Assembly (NCBI GenBank): GCA_947243795.1
Contig: OX365938.1
Span: 372,001 to 436,000 of the forward strand
Source of the DNA: Saccharomyces uvarum
Lineage: Eukaryota > Ascomycota > Saccharomycetes > Saccharomycetales > Saccharomycetaceae
Length of the DNA stretch: 64,000 bases
Reading direction: 5' to 3'
Shown: positions 20,035 to 29,500 of the stretch, piece after piece
How the letters are laid out: each line of letters begins with the position of its first letter
Position numbering within the stretch: the first letter of the stretch is position 1
Notes under the pieces: model-generated
Databases searched by the model: none
The model's input: only the letters and a program-made list of their open reading frames with translations
Told to the model about the DNA's origin: nothing
Program-made: the position numbers and the translations under genes

Positions 20035-22086
20035 TTATAAATAATCATCAATGTTAGGGTATCTTACGTCAGCGTTTTCTTCACACCATTCCGACCAGTT
20101 CTTTAGGTATTTGTTACCACATCTTTGTAACGCTTCCATATTGCCCACAACAACCAATTGTCTCCTGGGTCTTGTCATGGCGACGTTGAGTCTTCTTTCT
20201 TCCTTCAAGAAACCAACTTCAAATTTTTCGTTGCTGCGGACTAAACTTAGGATAATAACGTCCTTTTCACGGCCTTGGAATCCATCCACTGTAGATATTT
20301 CAATATCGGTTAATTTCAGTTCATCATGAATCTGTTTTTTCAAATGTGAAACCTGTGCATTGTATGGTGAAATAACACCGATAGATTTCTGTGGGACGTT
20401 TAAAGACCTCAAATTCTCGATATGCTCCTTCACAATAGCAATTTCACCCTCATTATACTTGGACCCAAGAATGGTCGCGTCGTCTGCAGTTTCGGGAAAC
20501 TCGTCGCCTTGAGTGTCATACCAAATGAGGGGCAGTTTCGTGTCAACGTCATTATCATCATCGGATGGGGCAGCGTCAACGATCGGTAGATCTATTAAAA
20601 GTCGGTTTGCCACGGTTTCATCGGCTAATAATTGACCGTGATACATTGACCGTGATGGGAATTCCATGATCTTTTTATTCATCCTGTACTGAACGTTTAG
20701 AAATTTGACCATTTCCTTCTTGGGAAAAACTTTGGTTAGTCTATCAAACAGTGTGGTTTCTAAATTGTGAATAACGTTTCGGTCGTCTTCAGTTTTGATT
20801 GTGGGCGGCAATTGTTTATTGTCACCAGCAAGAATTAATTTGTGAAATTGGTTTTGGTGGGCGATTAGTGGAATCCAGCACTGTGGCTCCATGGCTTGTG
20901 ACACTTCATCGATGATTAATGTATCGAAAAGCTTGAAATTTGGGTCATCTCTATAAAGGGAGCACAATTCCCTCGATGATGAGCCATGTAAAGTGGTAAC
21001 CACTATCCTAGATTGGATAATTAAATCTTTAATGGTCTTAAATTCTCTTTTTTTCAAATCTTTGCGCAGTATTTTGATTTCATTCCAATTTTCCTTACGC
21101 TGTTTATAGTTCTTCAGTTTTTTATTTTCTTGAATTAATTTATCAATTTCTTGAGAAATATCCTTTACAATAGAATTTTGCTTACTGAGTATATCGAGAG
21201 AATGTCTTTTATTGGAGTCTAATAACCTTGCAGGATGGCCGATTCTCAGTAGCAAGTTATTGGAAACAAGAGGTGTTAATCTTTCCAGAATAGTATCCAC
21301 GGAAATATTGGAAGGTCCACAGATCAAGATTCTCTTTTCGGGATGTTTGATTAACAGTTGTTGAATTAATTCAATCAAGGTAAACGTTTTACCCGTGCCC
21401 GGAGGACCATGTATGATGGTCAAGTCATTGTCGATGGCGAAATTGATGGCAGTTTTCTGAGAATCATTCAAATTCGGGTTTATGAAATCCTTTACATTTT
21501 GTAGGGTGTTAGAGCTGGGAATAAAGGGACGCTCATTCACTAAATACTGCACGATTTTGTCTTGTACTGGTGAACTGAACTCAGATAGCTTTCGCATTGT
21601 AGATTCCATTCTCTTGTACGTGATCGTATTAGTGGTCTTTAAAATGTAAAGTTTGCTATAAGAGTAGAACGTGGTGGCAACGACTTCTTGAGACTCGTCC
21701 AAAGCTATGGTGATTTGCGTATCACTCATTTTGTAAATGACGCCTGAACATTCCACTTGGTCCTCACTGGAGTCTTCAGGAGCCTTTTTGGCCTTGGCCT
21801 TTGTCTTGATCTTGGTCTTGGCGGGTCGTATCAGAACAATGTCACCTATCTTGATGTCGCCTCTTAAGATTTTGTCATTGATTTCTAAGTTGGGCCCTAG
21901 TTCCATGTACAGTTTGCCAATAAGACCAGACCTTATGTTTTCTAAATGTATATTATTTATTGCCAGGCCGTTTTGCACCAATTGTTGGAGAGACAGCGTT
22001 GTCAACAGTCTAGAAGTTATTTGAATGTCTTGTTCGCGTTCATGGTTGATACTTGATAAGAAGGTGGCCGCCAATTCCTTGTTCAT
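20035..22086 (-). CDS. HCS1: HCS1, DNA helicase A (SF1B)
   Basis: A 683-aa 5'-3' helicase of the Upf1-like SF1B group, related to mammalian IGHMBP2, and isolated in yeast as a helicase associated with DNA polymerase alpha. An N-terminal beta-barrel accessory domain precedes Walker A GPPGTGKT (227-234). Walker B/motif II is IIDEVSQAMEPQ (about 393-404), with motif III GDNKQLPPT, motif V STVDGFQGREKDVIILS and motif VI LNVAMTRPRRQL. All helicase motifs look complete. Length equals the S. cerevisiae protein. The stop lies 86 bp from the SWD2 stop in a convergent arrangement. Confidence 0.95.
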   Translation of the reverse strand: MNKELAATFLSSINHEREQDIQITSRLLTTLSLQQLVQNGLAINNIHLENIRSGLIGKLYMELGPNLEINDKILRGDIKIGDIVLIRPAKTKIKTKAKAKKAPEDSSEDQVECSGVIYKMSDTQITIALDESQEVVATTFYSYSKLYILKTTNTITYKRMESTMRKLSEFSSPVQDKIVQYLVNERPFIPSSNTLQNVKDFINPNLNDSQKTAINFAIDNDLTIIHGPPGTGKTFTLIELIQQLLIKHPEKRILICGPSNISVDTILERLTPLVSNNLLLRIGHPARLLDSNKRHSLDILSKQNSIVKDISQEIDKLIQENKKLKNYKQRKENWNEIKILRKDLKKREFKTIKDLIIQSRIVVTTLHGSSSRELCSLYRDDPNFKLFDTLIIDEVSQAMEPQCWIPLIAHQNQFHKLILAGDNKQLPPTIKTEDDRNVIHNLETTLFDRLTKVFPKKEMVKFLNVQYRMNKKIMEFPSRSMYHGQLLADETVANRLLIDLPIVDAAPSDDDNDVDTKLPLIWYDTQGDEFPETADDATILGSKYNEGEIAIVKEHIENLRSLNVPQKSIGVISPYNAQVSHLKKQIHDELKLTDIEISTVDGFQGREKDVIILSLVRSNEKFEVGFLKEERRLNVAMTRPRRQLVVVGNMEALQRCGNKYLKNWSEWCEENADVRYPNIDDYL

Positions 22087-22321
22087 TTTCTTCTGTTTTG
22101 GTCTTCGTATTTGCTAAATTGTCCTCTTAGCTATATATGCATCACTATTTTTCGTTGTGCGTCATGTTCGAGAACATTTAAAGGAAAAGCACAGACACAT
22201 ATACTTATGTAGTTATATATAAAAATGGCAGTAAGAATGTTTAATTATATTATTTGCTCGTTATATAAACTGATGAAGGGGAAGATAGAATATATTGTAT
22301 TGTATGTAGAAGTATAAGTAT

Positions 22322-22846
22322 TTACATCACATTCAAATTACCAAATTTCTCATTATAACCAGGAACGTCCCATTTACCCTTCTTGACCATTTCTTCAACC
22401 TTCGCATCGATTTCAGGCTTGATCTTTACCAAGTCTTCGACAGTTAGTTCATCGAAAGGTCTTGCCGATTGAATGTTGTTTAGAGTGCTTTTCAAATCCT
22501 TCAACTCCTGGGAGACTAGGGATTCGGTTTCCTTGGCGTTGTTCATTGCGTGTTTTTCGAAGGACTCGATGACTTGTAATTGTTTGGAAGCATTGATTGT
22601 GACCGGTTGGTACTGCTTCACGTACGACTCTATTTTGTCGATGACTTGGCTGTTTTTCAATACGGACTTGTAATGGCCGAAGTCTACCCCTGTGGGTTGA
22701 CTTTGCAGCTCCAATAACTGTCTACGTGCCTCGTCGTTTCTCTTCTTAAAACTGGACAATTGGGTGGCTGTGGACCCTGTTATGCGTAAAGAAGAGATGA
22801 CTTTTGCCCAGTCAAGTTTGTTAGCAGCAGATTTGGCCAAAGACAT
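22322..22846 (-). CDS. ATP7: ATP7, F1Fo ATP synthase subunit d
   Basis: A 174-aa subunit of the peripheral stalk (stator) of mitochondrial ATP synthase, the same length as the S. cerevisiae protein. It starts MSLAKSAANKLDWAKVISSL and is largely alpha-helical and charged with no transmembrane segment, as expected for subunit d on the matrix side. The conserved YVKQYQPVTI element and the C-terminal GKWDVPGYNEKFGNLNV are present. Two CCAAT boxes upstream (near 23049 and 23114) would fit respiratory control by Hap2/3/4/5, though that is inference. Confidence 0.96.
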   Translation of the reverse strand: MSLAKSAANKLDWAKVISSLRITGSTATQLSSFKKRNDEARRQLLELQSQPTGVDFGHYKSVLKNSQVIDKIESYVKQYQPVTINASKQLQVIESFEKHAMNNAKETESLVSQELKDLKSTLNNIQSARPFDELTVEDLVKIKPEIDAKVEEMVKKGKWDVPGYNEKFGNLNVM

Positions 22847-23380
22847 GATCGATCAGAATACGGATAGATGGTGCTACAGCAATTGAGTGTGGTAAGATGT
22901 GTTCTTTCACTTCAAACTCTAGCTTTTTTAGCGCTGTATGTACGAGCTCTAATATCAACTAACGTTTAATGCCAGTACCAGGCTGTAGTAAATAGTGCAC
23001 TTTTTGGTTTTTTTTGGGGGGTGGAGCCGAATACCAGGGCCAGCATCCAATCAAATCGAAGAGAAATGAAAAGCCGGTCACCCGTACTGAGATCATGTGA
23101 CTATCACGTGATCCAATTTATCACCCACGCACCGCTCTAAAAGGCTGAGTCATCAGTTTTGTCACTGATGACGAATATCTCGGCGGCAACGGGTGGCAAA
23201 AATTGGAGTAAACGAAGAAGATATCAAGAAAGTACTTAAGTCACCGGGCCGATTAGAGTTCGGCGGCAATTTTTTGTCGTTTCAAAACAAAACCAGTAGT
23301 AGCGACAACGATAACAACAACGATAACTCTAATTCCACCATCTCACCTCTAGCATCAGCTCAACCATTTCGACAAGTTTA
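22847..23380. promoter_or_regulatory. Divergent ATP7/PUT3 promoter with Cbf1 and Gcn4 type sites
   Basis: A 534-bp shared upstream region. It contains a CATGTGAC at 23094-23101 and, two bases on, ATCACGTGAT at 23103-23112: two adjacent Cbf1-type E-boxes. A perfect Gcn4 core TGAGTCA is at 23146-23152. CCAAT boxes lie near 23049 and 23114. A 23-codon ATG-initiated upstream ORF for PUT3 is at 23168-23239. Factor names are from consensus motifs, not from binding data. Confidence 0.6.
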
Positions 23381-26300
23381 ATGGTGACGGACCAACAAAA
23401 CAGGCATCCGATACTATCTAAGCAAGCAGCCTACGTGCACAAGCAACGGCAAAGAAGGCAACCAAGATCAGCTGTCGCGTGTCTTTCTTGTAGGAAACGT
23501 CACATTAAGTGTCCCGGCGGTAATCCGTGCCAGAAATGCATTACGAGCAACGCCATATGCGAGTATTTGGAGCCGTCAAAGAAGATCGTCGTGTCGACCA
23601 AGTATCTGCAGCAACTGCAGAACGATCTGAACGACAAGACTAGAGAGAATAGCCGCCTAAAGGCTTTGCTTTTGGAAAAAACGATCAGTAGCAATGGCGA
23701 CAGCCACAGCCAAAGCACTGATGAGCTCCCGAATGAGCCGCCAATAAGTGACTCGTTAAAAGTATCTAGCGCTCCGCCTGCCCCTATATTCGACCTTATG
23801 TCCAATAGCAACACTACATCGGATAATGACGATGACGATAATCGCAATGAAAATCGCAACGGCAACGGCAATAATGATGGAGGCAGCAATAAAGCCACTC
23901 TTTCTTTGTTCAGTAATAGAAATTACGATCATAGTTTAGAAAAATACTACAACAAGTCCATCCGTATCCTCTCGACACAAGCCAATCCCAATAGCAGCAA
24001 TAACAACGGAGGCAATGAAGACGATGGCGATGGCGATGGCGATGAAGATGACGATGAAGAAATATCGACGAATTTTGCCCAAAGAAGCGGGAGACTCATA
24101 GAATCCCATAACGGGTTCCATTATTTTGTCGGGTCTTCTTCGATGACATTATTTGGACTGGAGATTCAATCTCTAGTCACAAAGTATGTTTCCGTTAAAA
24201 ATTTCAAACCTTTACCAATAAACACTAAGAACGATATTTTGAACTCCAATTTAAACCCAACTATAAATTCCTTTATTAATTCGAACAACTATCTTTTCTC
24301 TTCCTTCAATTTTTTAAATCCTATATCGAAAATTGTTAATTTAAATTCTATTAATGATAATCTGTCTCCTATGATGTTCAAAATCGTTTTGAAAAATGAT
24401 AATGACGATAATAGCACTCAGCAAGACGAAATACATTTCCAATTACCCTCATACAATTATGCGAAATTATTAATAGACTGTTTCATAAACTATAACGATG
24501 GTTGTTTCTACTTTTTCAACGAAGGCCTGGTTAAGTGCGGTATCAACAAACTATATTTGGAGAATAAATGGCTATACTACGATAACACCAAGAAAATTTT
24601 TGATAATGAAAATGACCCAATTTTACAAGCTGTTTGGTTTTGTAAAATCTTATTGATTTTAGCAGTAGGCGAAATGTATCTAGGCTCTATCAATAATGAG
24701 ATGTTGAAAAACTATTCTAACCAGCCAAAATTACCTGGTTCAAAATTCTTCCAAATGGGATCCAAAATTTTCAGTTGTCTGTTCTCTAGTGAAAGGTTAG
24801 AAAATGTGACTAAAAAGGGCGGTATTGAAGTCTTGTTACTGTACGCGTTTTTCTTACAAGTGGCAGATTACACTTTAGCCTCTTATTTTTACTTTGGTCA
24901 AGCTTTAAGAACTTGTTTAATTTTAGGTTTACATGTAGACTCTCAAAGTGATACTTTATCCAGGTTCGAAATTGAGCATCATAGAAGACTTTGGTGGACA
25001 GTTTATATGTTCGAAAGAATGCTTAGTTCCAAAGCTGGTTTACCATTAAGTTTTACTGATTATACGATCTCCACTGAATTACCAGCAGATATTGATGATA
25101 AAAGTACTCGGTCCAAGAATAATCATTATGTTTTCAGAAAAGCCGAATTGATCTCGAATTGTGTTACAATCGTTAAAATCAATGCTCAAATTTTGAGTAA
25201 ACTATACCAAAGGCAACCCGAAACGAACATAATGATAACTTTAAAAGTTGTCATCAAGCAATTGTTGCAATGGAGGAATAATTTATCGGATTTTTTACAA
25301 GTCGATTTTACTCAAAAGGATGAAGATATTAGAATATCGAGGTTATCAACAAATATGTTCACAGAATATTTTCAAGGTATCAACTTGGCTATAAGGCCTC
25401 TATTGTTCCATTTCGCATCTATCCAGTTGAAAAGATTCAAGACAAGTAATACTTTTATTAACTTGCAAAACTATTCCACCACAGTCTCTTCTTTGTTAAC
25501 TTGTTCCTTACATGCTTCGGTTAATACAGTTAGATCTTTATGGAGCCTATTACAAAATAATATGCTTGCCATGTTTGGCTATATGGATAGAGAATATCTC
25601 TTTACTTCGTCTTGCACCTTATTATTATTCAATACCGCCTTTGGTGTTCATGAACAAACATTATATCATTTGGACCACTCTTTGGAAATTTTTACTCAAA
25701 TGAGAAATCTAGGGAATATCCCAGCGGGGTTAAGAAGAGCACAATTACTTACTTTGATGGCTAATCTGGACTTTCATGGTATAATGAATGATTTGATCAC
25801 TAAATATAATGACATCTTGAAATTTGATTCCTTAAACTGTGAAAATGATAATGGAGCAGATAATAATAGCGAAATCAAATTACAAAATGAAAATGAAAAC
25901 CACAACGAAAAGAACAATAAGCATAGCCATGATGATAGTTCAAATTTAAACTCTGATAAAACAAATTCAAGCACAAGCTTAATCAAAACCGAATCCATGC
26001 CTAATATGGCCGGCATACTTCCAGAAAGTGCTACTAAATCAACTACAAATGATTATAGTAACGGCAATGGTCACGATAATGATACCAATATCAACAATGC
26101 AGAACCTTCCACTTTCTTTGATATTATAACTGCAACTTTGGAAAATTCATACCAAACCACTTTGACTAAAAAAGAATCTCAAGTAATGGAAAAAAACATG
26201 GATCAGTTAGATTCCGTTCACAACTTAAACGATGACGACTTGCAACAATTGTTAGAAGATTTGGGGAATATTGATCATTCCGATGAAAAACTTTGGAAAG

Positions 26301-26395
26301 AAATCACCGATCAAGCAATGTGGTTAGGTAATACCATGGATCCAACCGCAGCTGCAGGAAGTGAAATCGACTTTACTGATTATTTAGGACCATGA
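23381..26395 (+). CDS. PUT3: PUT3, proline-utilisation Zn2Cys6 transcription activator
   Basis: A 1004-aa zinc-cluster activator of PUT1 and PUT2, genes for proline breakdown; it binds CGG-N10-CCG and responds to proline. The Zn2Cys6 cluster has Cys34, 37, 44, 50, 53 and 60 ([11 protein letters not shown] then [11 protein letters not shown]). A linker and dimerisation coil follow ([18 protein letters not shown]). Two Asp/Asn-rich low-complexity stretches precede the large fungal-TF middle-homology domain (about 420-800, including [16 protein letters not shown]). The acidic activation region is at the C-terminus, ending [11 protein letters not shown]. It is about 25 residues longer than the S. 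cerevisiae protein I recall, mostly in low-complexity segments. The ATG at 23381 overlaps the TAA of another open frame (TAATG). Confidence 0.95.
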   Translation: MVTDQQNRHPILSKQAAYVHKQRQRRQPRSAVACLSCRKRHIKCPGGNPCQKCITSNAICEYLEPSKKIVVSTKYLQQLQNDLNDKTRENSRLKALLLEKTISSNGDSHSQSTDELPNEPPISDSLKVSSAPPAPIFDLMSNSNTTSDNDDDDNRNENRNGNGNNDGGSNKATLSLFSNRNYDHSLEKYYNKSIRILSTQANPNSSNNNGGNEDDGDGDGDEDDDEEISTNFAQRSGRLIESHNGFHYFVGSSSMTLFGLEIQSLVTKYVSVKNFKPLPINTKNDILNSNLNPTINSFINSNNYLFSSFNFLNPISKIVNLNSINDNLSPMMFKIVLKNDNDDNSTQQDEIHFQLPSYNYAKLLIDCFINYNDGCFYFFNEGLVKCGINKLYLENKWLYYDNTKKIFDNENDPILQAVWFCKILLILAVGEMYLGSINNEMLKNYSNQPKLPGSKFFQMGSKIFSCLFSSERLENVTKKGGIEVLLLYAFFLQVADYTLASYFYFGQALRTCLILGLHVDSQSDTLSRFEIEHHRRLWWTVYMFERMLSSKAGLPLSFTDYTISTELPADIDDKSTRSKNNHYVFRKAELISNCVTIVKINAQILSKLYQRQPETNIMITLKVVIKQLLQWRNNLSDFLQVDFTQKDEDIRISRLSTNMFTEYFQGINLAIRPLLFHFASIQLKRFKTSNTFINLQNYSTTVSSLLTCSLHASVNTVRSLWSLLQNNMLAMFGYMDREYLFTSSCTLLLFNTAFGVHEQTLYHLDHSLEIFTQMRNLGNIPAGLRRAQLLTLMANLDFHGIMNDLITKYNDILKFDSLNCENDNGADNNSEIKLQNENENHNEKNNKHSHDDSSNLNSDKTNSSTSLIKTESMPNMAGILPESATKSTTNDYSNGNGHDNDTNINNAEPSTFFDIITATLENSYQTTLTKKESQVMEKNMDQLDSVHNLNDDDLQQLLEDLGNIDHSDEKLWKEITDQAMWLGNTMDPTAAAGSEIDFTDYLGP

Positions 26396-26526
26396 TTACT
26401 ACCGCCACATACGCAAACCCAAGAACAATACTTCGTTTTCTTTTTTTTCTTTGTTCATATACTATACTATACACATTACATAAAAGTAGACATTTGACTT
26501 TTTTAAGTTCTATAGTTTTTTCATAC

Positions 26527-26544
26527 TATATATATATATATATA
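26527..26544. repeat. TA dinucleotide run between PUT3 and URB1
   Basis: Nine perfect TA units in the 171-bp spacer between the convergent stops of PUT3 and URB1. TATATA-type sequence is the yeast polyadenylation efficiency element on either strand, so it may serve 3'-end formation of both genes. The repeat is directly visible; the role is inference. Confidence 0.7.
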
Positions 26545-26566
26545 CATACATTACACAAAGGGTGAA

Positions 26567-29500
26567 TCATTTACGTAATCTCTTGACAACATTGTCACTA
26601 TCACCTTCCGTCCATAAGATCAATCTTTTCTGTGATTTGACAAGTTCATTATAACCTAACAACAATTTTTCAATCCCATTCTGTTCTTGAATCAACTTAA
26701 ACGTATTATTCAATGTATTCTTATTCTCGTTTTGTAAGACATCAGCACTGTTCAGTACATTGTCCTTTGGTAATTTAGATTTGATATTGTCGTTCAAAAT
26801 CTCCAAAAATGAAACAATACCGTTTCTACTAATCATATTCAGTCCGCCATCATCAGCTACTCTTTGCACCTTGTAAAAAACCAGAAAAATCAATTCACGT
26901 AATCTCTCTTTCAAGTAAGGTATATTGATTAAATTTAATAACCATTCAAAGACACCTTTTTTATCCAACATCTTGAAATCTTCATCAGTTTTGATTCCCT
27001 TACCAATTGTCGCCAAGACCCAACTCAGCTCCCCATAATAGATTTCCATATCAATCTCTTTCTTGTTATCGTCGTCTTGTTGCCTCTTATTGTAGGACAT
27101 CATCACATCGGACACCATAGGGATATCCCAACCACGTATAGTGGAACTTGATAATACCCAGCGATATGCCTTCTCGTGTAATGGTAAAATTGGATTTTTC
27201 AATAAGTCAACAATCCTAGAGATAGAAAACCAAATTAATGACCTGATTGAATCTTGGTTTTGTTGCTTATGGTATAGAATCCTTTTGATCAAAATTTGGT
27301 AAATGCTGTTATATTTGATCAAGCTGTTATCCTCTTCCTTCTCTTCCTTCTCTGCGTCATCTTTATCAGTGGCTTTCTTAACAGGATTCGTTTGGGCACT
27401 TTTCTTCTCCAATGAGACCGCTAAATTCGTCAAATGTTCGTAACTTATGTTGGTAATAGCGTCATCGTCACTTAGTGAACAAATAATGAACTGGAAAAGT
27501 TTTGAGTCCAGGAATTTCTTGAATTCATATTTGTATGTTAAACTGCCATCTTCTTCTTTGACCATCTTTACTAGTTCTCTATTATGAATTATCAGTAGCA
27601 ATAACAACAATGGATCATACATAGCAACACCGCATCTTTCAGTTTGTTCATAGTACTTCTTGAGTAAATTCCATCTAGTAGTAATATCGAAATTATCTTT
27701 ATTAGAAGATATGCAAAATTCCGGAATTTGGGGTCTTTCTAATACGTATCCGTCAATGGATTTCTCAATCAAATGCTTTCTCAATGTTACTATCAAACCT
27801 TCTTTTTCTTTAGTAATTAGCCTTGTGTCCCCAATAGTTTCCAAGACTTCTTCCTCTTCTTCCTCCTGGATAAATTCCCACGAAAAAATCATATTTGTCC
27901 ATGAGTTAGAGGTTTGAGATTCAATAATCTCTAACATTTTAATGATTAATTTATCATCACTAGAAATGGTACCAGAGTAAAAAGTCAATAGCTTTTCTTG
28001 AACGGTTGGCGTGGAGTTTATGACTGGATTGAAGTTGAATAGAGTGAATAATATCATTGTGCTTAAAAATTTCTTATATGAAGAATTTTCGTCATTGCCT
28101 GTAATCATGATTGATGAGTACATTTCATTGTTCAATAATAACTGAACCATTCTTTCGGATTGGATTGACTTTTGCTTAATGCAGAGAATTAGTATGTTGA
28201 CGTACTCAAGTATATCAGTTTTTTTAATCCACTTGCTACCCAAAATGGCCTCTAATTGAGCATTAACAATCTTGGAATTGAGCACCTTTGATGCCTTCTC
28301 ATGGCTTAGTAGCTTATTCATGGCATGTAATAGTTTGAAAAACGAATCGGATAAGGTTTCTCTTTCTGTAAGATATTTTGTAACATAAAGAAGTGTTTTA
28401 TTTAACCATGTGGTCACTCCTGGATAAGCAAAGTCATTATTTGCAGCAATATAATTTACGGTGGCCGCATGGTATCTGTGGCCATTTTGTGCCAAAACGC
28501 ATTCCAAAATATTTAGTTTTTTTGAATCGTCATAAATTCCAATATAAGTAGTGATCATGTTTACTACTTCATCAAAAATGTCCCTCTTTAAAGTGGTACT
28601 AGACACGCATTTCCCGATATCTTCATCATATTTGCAAAGTACTTCGTGAGCAAAGGCACTGAAATCATTATCCTCCATATGCTTGGATAGTGCTGTTGCC
28701 GTTACAATACTTAGCAATGGCAAGTTCTTGATCTTTTCGATATTTGGTATGAACGATGAGAAAGAGAAGAATTCCCATTTGTAAAAAGCTTCCAACACTG
28801 GATAATTCAAATCATTTGAAACAGCACTGTCTATGAAGGAAGCAGTTTCTGAAAGTGACAGTACGCCTTCGGGAGCAGATATAACATCAACGTCAACTTT
28901 GTTTTTCTCGAAGAGTTTGGTCAAGAAGAAATTAATTTCCGTGACTAAAGATGAGTCCTCGTCTTTAGTTTTGTCCAATACATTTCTCACAAGGGACATA
29001 CCTATATGTTTTCCTTCATTGTGTACTTTTTTCAGAATGTTTCTTGAAAACTCAAGGGTAATGCCGTACATGAGCAAGGACGTTAATACTGGTGTGCTTA
29101 AATATTCACTGACACTTGTCAGTAAAGCATTAATATCTTTTTCGTAATAGGATTGATCATAACTGACACGTTCTTCAACATTTTCGCCATCAAATACGGT
29201 CTTTTGTATTGTCTCTTGGAATACTGCTAATTGGTGTCCTGTTTGAAAACATATTTCCCCAATTAAGTTGCAGATCAACCGTGACTTTTCCATTAGTAAA
29301 CTATTTTCTTTGTCTGTGATTAGCTTGGGTAAGGCAAATTTCAAATACCTTTCCAAAACTTTGATGATTGGAAATTCTGTATCGGTCACCATATAACTGG
29401 CAATCTTGCCCATTAATTCACAAACAATCGTTTCAAAGCGATTATCATAGGCAATAGAATCATCCTTTACAAGTAGTTGAACTCTAAAAAGAATCCCGGC

